Shown here piece by piece: positions 27,701 through 37,692 of a stretch of DNA of 64,000 nt. The position numbers were made by a program, and so were the translations under genes. A model generated the notes under the pieces. It worked only from the letters and a program-made list of their open reading frames with translations, made no database searches and was not told the DNA's origin. The DNA is from Bacteroidota bacterium (GTDB lineage: Bacteria; Bacteroidota; Bacteroidia; Chitinophagales; Saprospiraceae). The stretch is taken from contig WGNL01000029.1 of the NCBI GenBank assembly GCA_016124585.1, forward strand, positions 98,105 through 162,104, written 5' to 3'. Position 1 is the stretch's first letter, and the number at the start of each line of letters is the position of its first letter.

Positions 27701-28473
27701 TGCCAGATTCAGCAGTCAAAAAATTGGTGCAGCCTTACGCTACGTTTGGAGGGCGGCAAGAGGAGGCAGAAGAGAATTTTTATACCCGAGTGAGCGAACG
27801 CCTTCGCCACAAGCAAAGGGCCATCACCATCTGGGATTACGAGCATTTGGTATTGGAGGCGTTTCCTCAAATCTTCAAGGTGAAATGCCTAAACCATACC
27901 CGCTTTGAACCTGCTGAAACAGGCAAGGAAAAAATCTACAATGAACTGGCACCCGGCCACGTCACTGTGGTTACGATTCCAGACTTGCTCAACCGTAACG
28001 CCATCGACCCGCTGCGGCCTTACACCAACCTCGGCGACTTAGAGCTCATCAAAGCTTTTTTACAAAAACATGTCTCCTGCTTTGTGCAATTGCACCTGCA
28101 CAACCCCGTGTACGAGGAGGTTCGGGTAAAATTTCGGGTGAAATTTTTCCCCGGTGTGGACGAGACTTTTTATACGGCGCTGTTGAAAAAAACAATTGTG
28201 CAGTACCTCGCTCCGTGGGCATTTGGTGATAGTCGGGACATCCGGTTTGGTGGTAAAATTTACAAATCAGCGCTGATAGACCTCGTGGAAGAACAGCCTT
28301 ACGTGGATTTCGTGACAGAATTCCAACTATTCCATGAAGCCAGTGGGGAAGACCGTGAAGAGGTACAAGCGTCCATCGCACTGGCGGTTTTGACACCAGC
28401 GCCTGCTGAACGGCAAGAGGTGCAGGTCATTAATGAAAAAACACTTACAGCGGCGGATACCTGTCGTTGCTGA
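24757..28473 (+). CDS. Large baseplate protein 1 (gpJ/gp47-like, Pvc11 position)
   Basis: 1238 residues. The C-terminal third carries the baseplate-J features: ENFYTRVSERLRHKQRAITIWDYEHLVLEAFPQIFKVKCLNHTRF, a VTVVTIPDLLNRNA strand, then VRVKFRVKFFPGVDETFYTALLKKTIVQYLAPW and IYKSALIDLVEEQPYVDFV. The N-terminal part is helical and specific to eCIS-type baseplates. The extreme C-terminus has a CRC tail. It is predicted to form the wedge ring around the spike. A minisatellite fills the spacer upstream; the next baseplate gene begins 39 bp downstream. Confidence 0.88.
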   Translation: MSDCAEILNPKRVEREGTSQTERMQSALHPDFVKLVEHGPADWMVFAKRLAANLHFFNSDNVDAGTWELFFAKDPSVLLAMAAVQRVDFYKQNIQSYLKYLLDSDNEANDAELKKRFGYIFDSVGTLATQLDFLLAALPDEIGLKTVLQNLICSQLAEPFERLKLHYDAAVTANLIDLLPLPQWSILGSDILDFEETRSRSFSQDWNSGTDWTGFDAEAILGDPAGTVFERLNFAAGHNLFSDILDQFLKVYARVVAEAKTSLEKTLTELNSHEPHYALFLAFLRLMEYARDHANTLTARHLDYYYKEVLQLKKRPAEPNQAHLVFELAKHKESHLIPSGTAFKAGKDSAGKPVEYHLSEDFVANRASVSRLQSLHHASQLFAFPISNSKDGRGAELDSEDGQWDAFVRTGTSSDLAKVGFAIASHYLYLREGERRIRLRLKAAVLPKNALSKLAFCQAFDYYLTGEKGWVKATLDTAKITGGNLTANIEIPLLLDGGQPAIVPLSAKPHGDQLPEGLPTLKVLLRQDGGANLSVRSLQEMSISPAQSALEVAVGYDDFDSNTPNGQGLKDLQIVSKLGTLKPDKPFLPFGPQPEKGDALIIGSDEALQKAGASFQFQVHWKGLPDWRGDLDYDWVNEFTPRLNLLTLKNGVWESAGATDNDGLPGLKVFNEEINPKSEFVFPPKRFPLLAGQDAEPHFDQRSYGVGSRNGYFRLELLGDFGHKLYQMTLPRYLMRVALQPDTLVSNRGTLRDLVYKLVDGRYVPKNIFTFTQDYVEHFSKAMPTPPYTPELESLSLSYMATVSLADATTDFYQITPFGFCEAAGQSPANLPLLKGWQTQGELFIGVEGLKPPQNLSLLFQLAEGSADPTVLKPEKHLTWSYLSGNEWRDFTSAEFSDQTGQLTQSGILRFSVPKDATNDDTRILPKGIHWLRMSLTEKPEAICKIISITAQAALATFADNDNAANFLAAQTPAGTVAKFVLPDSAVKKLVQPYATFGGRQEEAEENFYTRVSERLRHKQRAITIWDYEHLVLEAFPQIFKVKCLNHTRFEPAETGKEKIYNELAPGHVTVVTIPDLLNRNAIDPLRPYTNLGDLELIKAFLQKHVSCFVQLHLHNPVYEEVRVKFRVKFFPGVDETFYTALLKKTIVQYLAPWAFGDSRDIRFGGKIYKSALIDLVEEQPYVDFVTEFQLFHEASGEDREEVQASIALAVLTPAPAERQEVQVINEKTLTAADTCRC

Positions 28474-28512
28474 ATTGTCGAACGGTTCAGCAGGACTTTA
28501 TCAACTTAAAAA

Positions 28513-31500
28513 ATGACAAACCAGGCTCAAATAGCAAAGCAACCGACCTTCCAGCACAGTGAAGATTACTACTTCCTGCGCAAGAAAGGCATTGAATTTA
28601 TTGAGCAGATGGGCAGCCTGAACTGGACGGACTACAATGCCCACGATCCCGGCATTACCATCCTCGAAGCACTTTGCTATGCCATCACCGACCTTGGTTT
28701 TCGTACTGGCTGGGATATCAAAGACCTGCTGGCTTGTCCGCCAGGCGAGACCTGCAACCCCGACTTGCAGGCGCTTTTCACAGCCCGCAATGTGTTGACA
28801 ACCAATCCCTTGACCGTCAATGACTATCGGCGCCTGCTCGTGGATTTGGCGCCTATCCGAAATGCTTGGTTGCTCTGCAAGACCTGTGCCTGTGAAACTG
28901 GGCTTTACGGAAATTGCAAGGAAAGCAAGCTCGTGTATCATCATCCAGCAGGCCAGGACAAAGTGGTGAAAGTGACCCCACGTGGCACCTACGACGTGAT
29001 GCTGGAGCTGGAAAACGACCCCAAGCTCGGTGACCTCAACAACCGCAAAATCAGACACCAGTTTACGCTCAAGCTCGGGGATGACAACCGCCGCTATCCG
29101 GTGGTGGCAGAAGTGCGTTTTCCCGATTTGGACACTGCATTTTGGAGCAAAGTGCTGCTGGAGACCAAAGCCGAAGATAAATGGACAGTGATTCCATGGA
29201 AAGTGAACGCCGTGCTGATGCAGCGCCTTTCCCTCAACACCGAAGGGGACGATGCCAGCGATATTCAGCTCCGCAATTGGCAAAACCTGTTCTACACGAC
29301 CCTGCGAGTGAAATTGGACAGCGGAGAGTTTGTTTACATTGAAAACGCTACCATCCGACTTTTTGGGAAAAACGCTGTTCGGGAGGTTTTTGAAAAGGAA
29401 TGGTTGGAGGAACAATTGGAAAATGCGGCCGAAACTGGCGTCGTTGCACTGTTTTTTGAGAAAATGGCCAAGGTGCAGGAGGCTATTTTATTAGCCAAGG
29501 ATAGCCTGCACGCCCACCGGAATTTAGCGGAGGATTTCTGCTGTGTGAGCAGGGTTTGCGTACAGGACGTGGCCGTTTGTGCCGACATCGAAGTGGCGCC
29601 AGATGCCGACATAGACCGAGTGCAGTCGCAGGTGCTGTTTGAGATTGAAAACTATTTCAACCCCAGTGTGAAATTCTATTCACTGCGAGAAATGCTGGAG
29701 GAAAACACACCAGTGGAGGCGATTTTTGAGGGGCCGCAAATGAACCACGGTTTTGTGAAAACTGCCGAGCTGGAAGCCGCTCAACTAAAAAGGCAATTGC
29801 GCACTTCCGACCTCATCAACCAGTTGGTAGAAATTGAAGGGGTGCTGGCTGTGAAAGACTTGATGCTGACCCGTTACGACGATTTGGGAAAACAAGTGAC
29901 TGGTGTGGCCGATGTGGAGCGTGGAAACCCCAATCAACTCAGTGCCCGCTGGACCTTGGAAATCAGCGACCGTTGCCAACCACGGCTCTACGTCGAAAAC
30001 TCCAAGTTTCTCTTCATAAAAAACGGGCTGCCATTCTTGGCAAGGGAGGAAGAGGTTCACCATACCCTGCAACAACTTCGGGGCGAATCCGAACGGCTAA
30101 AAATCAAGAATATCCAAACCGAAGACCTGCCAGTGCCGCTTGGCAAATACCGTGACCCTGAGAGCTATTTCCCTGTTCAATATTCTTTCCCGATGACCTA
30201 CGGCATCGGCTACGAAGGGCTGCGGGATGGCGCACCTGCCCTGCGCCAAGCGCAGGCGAAACAGTTGAAGGCATTCCTCCTTTTTTTCGAGCAACTGCTG
30301 GCCAACCAACTTGCACAAGTGGCCAATACGAAAAGCCATTTTTCGCTCGACCCGACCGTGGAGCGTACATATTTTACCAAAAATTTGCGGAGCGAAAGCT
30401 TTATCCGAGGTTCGGAAGAGCTGATTGATGCCGCACTTGATGATGCACGTTTACAGCAGTTGGCGGAGTCAGAACCAGAATACCTTGACCGCCGAAACCG
30501 TTTCCTTGACCACATGCTTTCCCGATTTGCGGAGGATTTCACTGATTTTGCGCTGACGCAGTTTTCAATGGCAGAAGACCGCTCCCAAGCGCAACGTGAC
30601 CTGATTTCCACCAAAATAAATTTCCTGAAAAACTACCCCGATGACAGCCGCAACCGAGCAAGGGCACTGGATTACAGAAGCCCCATTTCCACTGAAAATC
30701 ATGCGATGCTGCGCCGCCGGATTGCCCGTCTGCTGGGGTTGGACGAAACAACTGAGCAGCAGATTTTCATCATTGAGCACCTACTGTTGCGGCCACGGTT
30801 TCCGGGTGATGCTGTTATGCCAGTCTGTCTTGACCCCGTTTGCCAAACCTGTCACGAAGTTGGGCCATACTCTTTCCAGATGACGGTCGTGATGCCCGGC
30901 TGGGCAAGGCTTACGGAAGATGATTTGTACTGGCGCCGCTTTGCTGACCGCACCATCGAACTAGAAGCACCTGCCCATATTTTGACCAAAATATGCTGGG
31001 TCGGTGACGAGCAGCTTGAATTTGACCCTTGCTCAGCAGGACTTAAGCCAGTGGTTGAAACCATCTGCTTACAAGGGCAATCTGCCACCAATGAAAAACC
31101 AACGCCCGTTGAAATCGAGCAGGCACTGGAGGTGGCTTGGGTAGCTTTCAAGGCCAAATTCGATGAATGGTTGGAAGGCAAAGCAGTGGAATTTTTTGAG
31201 CAAGACAGTACCGAAGCCGAGCTTGAAATTTTCTTCGAAAACAATGACCCATTCGCTGACATTAACGACTCTGTGCTCAGCAATTGGACTGATTTGAGAC
31301 CAGACATCATTGGAGGTATGGCGGGATATTTTGCTGCTGTGGCAGTGGAAGGAATGCAGTACACCCGATTGAAGGCGGCTTGGGAGGATTGGTTGTCCGT
31401 CGCAGCTACCGACTGGTGCGCCGACATGCCTTTGCGTGGCAATTTGGAGCAGCTACTGATTGGAATGGAATCCCAAAAAGTTTACGAAAAAGAGAACGGA

Positions 31501-31920
31501 AGAGCCTTGAAATCTGCTGAAATCACTGCAGCGAAAAACTGTGCCTGCGAACTTCTTGAAACTTTTGGGCAAGCCTACCATGAACAAGTGACCTCAAAAC
31601 TGGGAACACCGGAAGACCAGGAAGAATGGGATTTGGCAGCAGTGGTGAAAGCTATTTTCGAAGCGATATTTACAAACAACCACTCAAAATGTGCTGGGCT
31701 GCACAAGTTCTTGGCAAAGGACAAACAAGACATCGTGGCGCTTTTCACCAAAATGTACCCCAATGAACTGGTTGAAACGAGCCGAAAATTGAAGCGCCTG
31801 ATCGGACTCTTGACCAACGTAAAAAGCATATACCCACCTGCCACCTTGCATGATTGCGACGATGGAAATGATGAAAACCCAGTGCGTTTGGGAAGCACAG
31901 CGCTGGGTGGCAGTTTGTAA
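28513..31920 (+). CDS. Large baseplate protein 2 (Pvc12 position)
   Basis: 1135 residues. The start region HSEDYYFLRKKGIEFIEQMGSLNWTDYNAHDPGITILEALCYAITDLGFRT is the conserved N-terminus of eCIS baseplate wedge proteins (N-D-x-x-PGITILEALCY). The middle contains DVAVCADIEVAPDADIDRVQSQVLFEIENYFNP, typical of gp6/gpJ-like wedge domains. The last ~250 residues are acidic and helical. It is predicted to pair with the preceding protein in the baseplate wedge and to carry the fibres. The following gene's frame reaches back to 3 bp after this stop, but its likely ATG is at 31974. Confidence 0.85.
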   Translation: MTNQAQIAKQPTFQHSEDYYFLRKKGIEFIEQMGSLNWTDYNAHDPGITILEALCYAITDLGFRTGWDIKDLLACPPGETCNPDLQALFTARNVLTTNPLTVNDYRRLLVDLAPIRNAWLLCKTCACETGLYGNCKESKLVYHHPAGQDKVVKVTPRGTYDVMLELENDPKLGDLNNRKIRHQFTLKLGDDNRRYPVVAEVRFPDLDTAFWSKVLLETKAEDKWTVIPWKVNAVLMQRLSLNTEGDDASDIQLRNWQNLFYTTLRVKLDSGEFVYIENATIRLFGKNAVREVFEKEWLEEQLENAAETGVVALFFEKMAKVQEAILLAKDSLHAHRNLAEDFCCVSRVCVQDVAVCADIEVAPDADIDRVQSQVLFEIENYFNPSVKFYSLREMLEENTPVEAIFEGPQMNHGFVKTAELEAAQLKRQLRTSDLINQLVEIEGVLAVKDLMLTRYDDLGKQVTGVADVERGNPNQLSARWTLEISDRCQPRLYVENSKFLFIKNGLPFLAREEEVHHTLQQLRGESERLKIKNIQTEDLPVPLGKYRDPESYFPVQYSFPMTYGIGYEGLRDGAPALRQAQAKQLKAFLLFFEQLLANQLAQVANTKSHFSLDPTVERTYFTKNLRSESFIRGSEELIDAALDDARLQQLAESEPEYLDRRNRFLDHMLSRFAEDFTDFALTQFSMAEDRSQAQRDLISTKINFLKNYPDDSRNRARALDYRSPISTENHAMLRRRIARLLGLDETTEQQIFIIEHLLLRPRFPGDAVMPVCLDPVCQTCHEVGPYSFQMTVVMPGWARLTEDDLYWRRFADRTIELEAPAHILTKICWVGDEQLEFDPCSAGLKPVVETICLQGQSATNEKPTPVEIEQALEVAWVAFKAKFDEWLEGKAVEFFEQDSTEAELEIFFENNDPFADINDSVLSNWTDLRPDIIGGMAGYFAAVAVEGMQYTRLKAAWEDWLSVAATDWCADMPLRGNLEQLLIGMESQKVYEKENGRALKSAEITAAKNCACELLETFGQAYHEQVTSKLGTPEDQEEWDLAAVVKAIFEAIFTNNHSKCAGLHKFLAKDKQDIVALFTKMYPNELVETSRKLKRLIGLLTNVKSIYPPATLHDCDDGNDENPVRLGSTALGGSL

Positions 31921-31973
31921 AATTGGTCAGATACGTTTTCTCAAACTCATTTTTTACAAGAAAAATCAGAACC

Positions 31974-34900
31974 ATGATACCGAAAGAAAATTCATACCCA
32001 GTCTTCGAATCCAATCAGGTGCTGACCAATGCGCACCTTAACCAAATGCTGGAATACCTCGACGAGCAGACTCGACTCAGTCGAACCAACCTGATTGGTG
32101 TGGGGGTAGTCTGCGGCTTGGAGGTAAGTTGGGATGAACCCAGTGCGACCATCACGGTGACGAAAGGCTGTGGCGTGACGACGGAGGGATACCTTGTTAA
32201 TCTTGCAGTGGTTGGGGATGAAACTGGTAACTGTACCCCCTTCCTGATTACTGATTTTTCAACGGATAGATTTAAAGCATACACAGTCCCAAACAAGCCC
32301 GGTTATGCTAAATTTCACAACGGTTGTGACTCTAAGAAACCTCAGTACGAGCTTTGGCAATTGATACCCGCCAGTGCGGCTGATTACGATACAGCCACGG
32401 AGTTGGACGCCGATTTTTTGAAGGACAAAGTGGCGCTGCTGCATGTAGAAATAAACAGCGAGCAGCTCAAAAATTGCAGCCCAAACTCCTGCGATGACAA
32501 GGGTAGCGAGACAGCTTTCACAGTTCGGCCGCTACTTATTTCCAGCGCTGACGCTGAAAAACTCATTATTGGGATCCCGGGGCAGGACACCATGCCGAAC
32601 TTGCCCGAACGACTTGGATTGCCAGACATTCGGATGCCACGTCTCAATGTGCCAAACTCGAATATGGTGGATGCCCGAATGATTTTTGATGCCTATCAAG
32701 ATTTGTTGGTGGGTAATTCGGTCACTTTGTTTGATAAAATTGGGAAGGCTTTGGCGGAGGCATATCAGGTTTTTGGCCCAATAGTAAAGCCCGTGCGGCC
32801 CAATTTTCAGTTTGTAAACAAATTGCAATCACTGGAAAACCAGTTCCGAAGCCTGTTTCAGTTCAGCATTTTTGGTGGTTCCAAATTCCCGGTTTATTAC
32901 GCTCAATATTACTACGATTTGCTCAGTGACCTTATCCAAGCCTACGATGAATTCCGTTGGAAAGGGCTAGAGTTGTTGTCACTTTGCTGCCCGCATGAGC
33001 AGTTGTTTCCAAGGCATTTGTTGCTAGGTGAGGTCTTTTCGGAACGTGCAGACAACTGGCGGGAACTGCGCCATTATTTTCGACCCTCCTTGGCCATCGC
33101 ACATGCTGAAACAAAGGCTGAAGAAGTGCGCCACTTGTTCGAGCGCATTGTTTTGATGATTGAAAAGTTTCGAATTACCACTAAACTGCCAGAGGGTATC
33201 CGCATTACACCTAGCCGTTTGGGAGAGGCGCCACTGTCTAAAAAATCCATTCCGTACTACTATTTTGACGAAGATGGCGAAACCCCACTGTACCAGAGAT
33301 GGAACTACAAAAAGACAAAAAAAGGAAGGGCCAACCAGAACCTGGGCTATTTTTCCTTCAATTACGGGACAGACGATTTTGTGAAAAACCCGCTGGGTTA
33401 TGACCTGGAACCCTACAATTTTTTCAGAATTGAGGGGCATATTGGCCGTAACTGGACCGAAGTGCTGAAAACCTTGATGACTGCTATCCGGACCTTCCGG
33501 TTACCTTTTGACGTAGTCGTGCTGAATGCCGATAACCTCGCCGTGGAAGACAAGGACAACCCATGGAAAAACCGCTGCATCGACAATGATTTGGATGTAA
33601 TTCACCGGATCTGGGTGAACGAAATCAACTGCCTTTACCAACAAAAAATTGGTGTGCTTACTCGGCCTGACATCACCAAGGGTTTGGCAGCAAATAATGT
33701 GCTGACAATTGGAAAAGATGCCGCCCCAGCCCCAGCCACTTCTTCCAGCCGTGCGGCCATTACTGGTCTAACTGCAAGTTTTGTTGGAGCCACTGTCGTT
33801 TCCGCCAAGCCTGCTTTGACAATTGCTGCGCAGCCTGCCCTTTTTTCCGCAAATACTTTTGCAACTGCTGCACTCTTGCCTAGCACATCACCCATTTTCA
33901 CAAACGTGAATCCAACTACCAGCGTAATTGGCAGTAGCATCCTTGAAAACATTGATAAAACGGAAATTAATTCGCCTACCAAGCTGAAACTGGAAGTAAC
34001 CAAACAACTAGCTAACTCGACTGAGTTTTCAGGCTTGTCACTCCAAGAATACAAGGTAGTCGCAGAACAAAAAGTGAACGTGGTGGCCGATATGTTGGCA
34101 GTGACCGAAGAGTTGGCCAAGCCTGTCAAATCGCTGAACTACACGCAGCTTGAAAAGAAATTTACCCTGTTGGATAACACAATTCAGGATTACTTGAACG
34201 ATTTGGTGCTGTACAACCCAAATGAACGGGGTGCCAAGATGACCGAGGCCGAGGTTCAAGCGCTAATCAGGGAATTGCAGGCGCTTCAAAGTAGCTGTTT
34301 GCGGAAGCGACTTGCAGAGCTGAAAGCCGAAATGGATGCCAAACAAAAAGCCGTCGAAGAGCTGATTTGGTTCAGCCGCTATGCAACTAATCATCCTGAT
34401 TTGCAGCATAAAGCTGGCGTTCCGGTTGGAGGCACTTTCGTGCTCGTGTTCCGGGAAACGCCGAACGATGTGACAAACGGTGACATCGTTTTGGGCGGTC
34501 GCCGCTTGTTGGGTTACGATATTCCAGAGGGCAAGGTACTAGCTGATTTTTATGTTCCAAACCGCTGTTGCAGCGACTGTCCACCTGTCAAATTTGTGCT
34601 TCCACCGTCCAGGCCAGTGTTCAACGTAACGTTGGGCTGCCCGAACGATAATGATATTGTTTTTGCAACTATCGAGGTCACTCACGGCATTGCACCATTT
34701 GAAATCCGGATAGATGGCGGTGAATACCAGCTCCTGAATGGTGGGGTTGAATTGAACCCAGGTGAGCATGACCTAGTTGTTCGGGATTCGGAAGGCGGGG
34801 AATCCTTGTCCAAAAAAGTAACCACCGGACAACGTATGCTGGTGAGGGAACTGTCATTTGAATGCGATCCAAATCAACAGTTTTACGAAGCGAGACTGCG

Positions 34901-36185
34901 AATTGAGCATGGTCAACCACCGTTCAAAATCAACGACGAAGAAGCAATTCACGAGGAGGGCAGCGGTGAGGATGAGGGTGTATTTTTCATCAAAACACCA
35001 ACGCTGCCAAGCGGACAAACCAGTACGGTGCTCGTCAGTGATAGTCGTGGTTGTGAGCCGATCAGCTTGGAATTGAACCATGACTGTGCGGCACCAGTCG
35101 TCGTTGCGCAGCCAGACACAAGTTCTACTGAAGTTGGTACACCTGTCATCATTGATGTATTAGCCAATGACACTGGGCAAAACTTGACCCTCACTGAAGC
35201 TAAACTTTCAAATCCTGCATTTGGCACAGTGGTCATCAACGTTTCGGGCAGCCTGACCTACACACCAAGCCCACAGGCAGTTGGTCAGGACGTCGTGATT
35301 GAATACGAAGTGAGGGATTCAAACGGAAATAGCGCTAGTTCCACCGCCACGGTCAATGTGAATAAGAAGGACTGTAACCTACCGGGTGATGGCAAGGCAT
35401 TGAGTTGCCTCTTCCCCTTCTGGATGCAAGCGCCTGTTGGTGATGAAAAATATGAAGTTATCAAAGTGGATTTTGCAAAATTCACGGTACTTGGTGGCAC
35501 TAATCTGAGGGATATTATTCCGCCATTCCCAACCGATCCCGCTTTGTTTACAGCCAACAATTTTCATGATACGGTTGGAAAATGGGTTAGCCAACTGAAT
35601 GACAAGGTTCAATCTAATTTGCCACAAGCACAGCAAGGTTGGTGGAACGTGGCATACAAGCCTTCCAACGGCTACGCTTTGCTCCGGATTGAATATTTCA
35701 CGACCCAGGACTTTGCTTTGGAAGTGGGTGGTGACCTGAGAATTGATAAAATACAGACCAAGTTCACTTCCATTTTTACCATGAACGGTGCCAATGTCAC
35801 CGAGCGGAATATCAGTTTGGACAGCCAAGAAACCAGCTTTTTGGTGAAGCCATTCGATTGCGTCGAACTGGATAAATGCATTGGCTTGAGCAATGCACGT
35901 TGCAATGAGGACACGCCAAAGATTCGAATCAACATCAAGGAAGGAAGCCGTCAGGGTAATAGAGTTGTCGTGCAACTGGAGGCTGTGGACCTCGTCGGAA
36001 CCATCGCCGATTGGTACTGGGACATGGGGCAGGGGATTTCTGAGAAGCCGCTTGAAAGGCTCACTGTTGCTACCTTCCGCCGAGGCGACCAGAATGCTCA
36101 AGTGCAGGTGCAGGTTTTAGGTTTCACGGAAAAAGGCTGCTTCGGGCAGGCCACGGCATTGGTGGACTTGGACAAATTTGTCTGA
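31974..36185 (+). CDS. Probable tail fibre / receptor-binding protein
   Basis: 1403 residues from the ATG at 31974 (MIPKENSYPVFESNQVLTNAHL). The first ~60 residues, with LNQMLEYLDEQTRLSRTNLIGVGVVCGLEV, are a conserved baseplate-attachment module of large Bacteroidota eCIS fibre-like proteins. Residues ~600-800 include an Ala/Thr/Ser-rich low-complexity stretch and a coiled-coil region. Later come SprB-like strands (GIAPFEIRIDGGEYQLLNGG), a bacterial Ig-like domain at ~1045-1130 (VIIDVLANDTGQNLTL ... VEYEVRDSNGNSASSTATVNV) and a PKD-like end. Modular adhesion domains on a baseplate-linked stem suggest target recognition. The role is inferred from order and domains. Confidence 0.7.
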   Translation: MIPKENSYPVFESNQVLTNAHLNQMLEYLDEQTRLSRTNLIGVGVVCGLEVSWDEPSATITVTKGCGVTTEGYLVNLAVVGDETGNCTPFLITDFSTDRFKAYTVPNKPGYAKFHNGCDSKKPQYELWQLIPASAADYDTATELDADFLKDKVALLHVEINSEQLKNCSPNSCDDKGSETAFTVRPLLISSADAEKLIIGIPGQDTMPNLPERLGLPDIRMPRLNVPNSNMVDARMIFDAYQDLLVGNSVTLFDKIGKALAEAYQVFGPIVKPVRPNFQFVNKLQSLENQFRSLFQFSIFGGSKFPVYYAQYYYDLLSDLIQAYDEFRWKGLELLSLCCPHEQLFPRHLLLGEVFSERADNWRELRHYFRPSLAIAHAETKAEEVRHLFERIVLMIEKFRITTKLPEGIRITPSRLGEAPLSKKSIPYYYFDEDGETPLYQRWNYKKTKKGRANQNLGYFSFNYGTDDFVKNPLGYDLEPYNFFRIEGHIGRNWTEVLKTLMTAIRTFRLPFDVVVLNADNLAVEDKDNPWKNRCIDNDLDVIHRIWVNEINCLYQQKIGVLTRPDITKGLAANNVLTIGKDAAPAPATSSSRAAITGLTASFVGATVVSAKPALTIAAQPALFSANTFATAALLPSTSPIFTNVNPTTSVIGSSILENIDKTEINSPTKLKLEVTKQLANSTEFSGLSLQEYKVVAEQKVNVVADMLAVTEELAKPVKSLNYTQLEKKFTLLDNTIQDYLNDLVLYNPNERGAKMTEAEVQALIRELQALQSSCLRKRLAELKAEMDAKQKAVEELIWFSRYATNHPDLQHKAGVPVGGTFVLVFRETPNDVTNGDIVLGGRRLLGYDIPEGKVLADFYVPNRCCSDCPPVKFVLPPSRPVFNVTLGCPNDNDIVFATIEVTHGIAPFEIRIDGGEYQLLNGGVELNPGEHDLVVRDSEGGESLSKKVTTGQRMLVRELSFECDPNQQFYEARLRIEHGQPPFKINDEEAIHEEGSGEDEGVFFIKTPTLPSGQTSTVLVSDSRGCEPISLELNHDCAAPVVVAQPDTSSTEVGTPVIIDVLANDTGQNLTLTEAKLSNPAFGTVVINVSGSLTYTPSPQAVGQDVVIEYEVRDSNGNSASSTATVNVNKKDCNLPGDGKALSCLFPFWMQAPVGDEKYEVIKVDFAKFTVLGGTNLRDIIPPFPTDPALFTANNFHDTVGKWVSQLNDKVQSNLPQAQQGWWNVAYKPSNGYALLRIEYFTTQDFALEVGGDLRIDKIQTKFTSIFTMNGANVTERNISLDSQETSFLVKPFDCVELDKCIGLSNARCNEDTPKIRINIKEGSRQGNRVVVQLEAVDLVGTIADWYWDMGQGISEKPLERLTVATFRRGDQNAQVQVQVLGFTEKGCFGQATALVDLDKFV

Positions 36186-36253
36186 TAAGCGTCGCACTGA
36201 AACGATGGCTTAGAATTGATTTTTAGCATAAAAATGAAATTGAATACCTGTAA

Positions 36254-37678
36254 ATGGTTCAGCAGCAACCGCATATCATCCGAAAGCAAATCCTAGAAGT
36301 GGAGGTAGGAGACCTGTCGAGGAGTTGGCAGTGGCAGGAGCAGTTGAGCCGTTTTGCAAATGGCCCACTGGCTACCCGATTGGCCGAACTGTTTGACGAG
36401 GTGGCCGACCCGCACGAGTTCGTGCAATTGGATCGTTTGGAATTGCAGGCTGACATGACGGGTAGTGGCGATTGGGAGGATGCGTTGCTGTCGCAAATCG
36501 AAAGCCAATTGAGGCAGGTACTTCCCAACCCGACAACAGCTGGTGGACAAATGCCACATTTGCCCAAGAGTCAATCGAAGAGCTTGATGACCGCATTTTT
36601 CTTTTTTTTGGAAAATGGACAGTTGCCTTGGTGGGTCAGCGCAACCACAGCAGCCAATTTCGAGCAGGAATTGCTCCAGGCCTTGACACCATCCAATCTT
36701 GCTGCTGATTGGGAAGCCAAATTCAAGAATGCTATTCGCTCCAACCGGGTTCGGCAGCGTTTGGTAGGGCAGTTTTCAGAAGAAGTATTGACTAAGCTAG
36801 CTCAGTCTTTTTTGAACAAATCGACAGCGAAAATTGCTGAAAATCATGCGTTTGCACAACAGGTATTCAAAAAGGAACTTTCAGGTAATCCCACTTGGCA
36901 TTCGATTTTTTGGCAAACCATTTTTATAGATACCAATGCCAGTATTGATGAAATTTTGGCAAGAATTGTTTTACAAAGTTTAGAGTCGCAGCCTTATGCG
37001 ATGAAAAATATGCCGCAGAGTTGGGTATCTCAGCCTACGCTGAAAATAGCTGAATTGGCCAAGTCCTCGCCCCTTCAGTTTTTGGAATTTGTTGTAAAAA
37101 ACTTGGAGCCGAACACCTTGGAAGTGTCAAGCAAAAGCTTGCAAAATGAACAAGAGGCAATGCCTAAGCAAGCGGAATCAGAAGCAGCTTATTTTCTTCG
37201 CAATGCAGGCTTGGTCATATTGCACCCTTTTTTGCCAGCTATTTTCGAAAAATTGGGATTTGTGAAACATGGTGAAATGGTGGAGGCGGAAAGCGCTATC
37301 TGCCTGCTACAATATCTTGCCACCGGTACGCTAGGCGACATGGAACATGAGCTGACATTGAACAAATTGCTATGTGGCGTTCCGCTCGACCAGCCTTTGG
37401 AGCGGCAAATGCATTTGACCCAGCGTGCAGAAAAAGAAGCGGAGGCATTACTCACAGCGGTTATCGGACACTGGTCTGCGCTGGGCAACACATCGCCAGA
37501 TGGGCTTCGTGGCACCTTCCTTTGTCGGGAGGGCAAACTTACTAGGCAGCCTTCCGGGGCATGGCTGCTTCGGGTCGAACAACGCAGTTTTGATGTGTTG
37601 CTTGGTCAGTTGCCATGGAGTTTTTCTACGATAAAATTGCCTTGGATGAATGAAATACTTACAGTTGAATGGAGCTAA
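36254..37678 (+). CDS. CIS tape measure protein (Pvc14-like)
   Basis: 474 residues. The beginning QPHIIRKQILEVEVGDLSRSWQWQEQLSRF and LFDEVADPHEFVQLDRLELQADMTG match the contractile-injection-system tape-measure family, and residues ~355-474 (AYFLRNAGLVILHPFLPAIFEKLGF ... ICLLQYLATG ... LLCGVPLDQP ... FLCREGKLTRQPSGAWLLRVEQRSFDVLLGQLPWSFSTIKLPWM) are its most conserved part. It is thought to set tube length and fill or gate the tube lumen. It sits directly before the payload gene, the usual eCIS order. Confidence 0.85.
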   Translation: MVQQQPHIIRKQILEVEVGDLSRSWQWQEQLSRFANGPLATRLAELFDEVADPHEFVQLDRLELQADMTGSGDWEDALLSQIESQLRQVLPNPTTAGGQMPHLPKSQSKSLMTAFFFFLENGQLPWWVSATTAANFEQELLQALTPSNLAADWEAKFKNAIRSNRVRQRLVGQFSEEVLTKLAQSFLNKSTAKIAENHAFAQQVFKKELSGNPTWHSIFWQTIFIDTNASIDEILARIVLQSLESQPYAMKNMPQSWVSQPTLKIAELAKSSPLQFLEFVVKNLEPNTLEVSSKSLQNEQEAMPKQAESEAAYFLRNAGLVILHPFLPAIFEKLGFVKHGEMVEAESAICLLQYLATGTLGDMEHELTLNKLLCGVPLDQPLERQMHLTQRAEKEAEALLTAVIGHWSALGNTSPDGLRGTFLCREGKLTRQPSGAWLLRVEQRSFDVLLGQLPWSFSTIKLPWMNEILTVEWS

Positions 37679-37692
37679 CCCAATCATGAAAA

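Noticed and set aside
36254..37678. Reading the short tape-measure gene as truncated
   Set aside because: Both conserved ends of the family are present; eCIS tape-measure proteins of this type can be this short.
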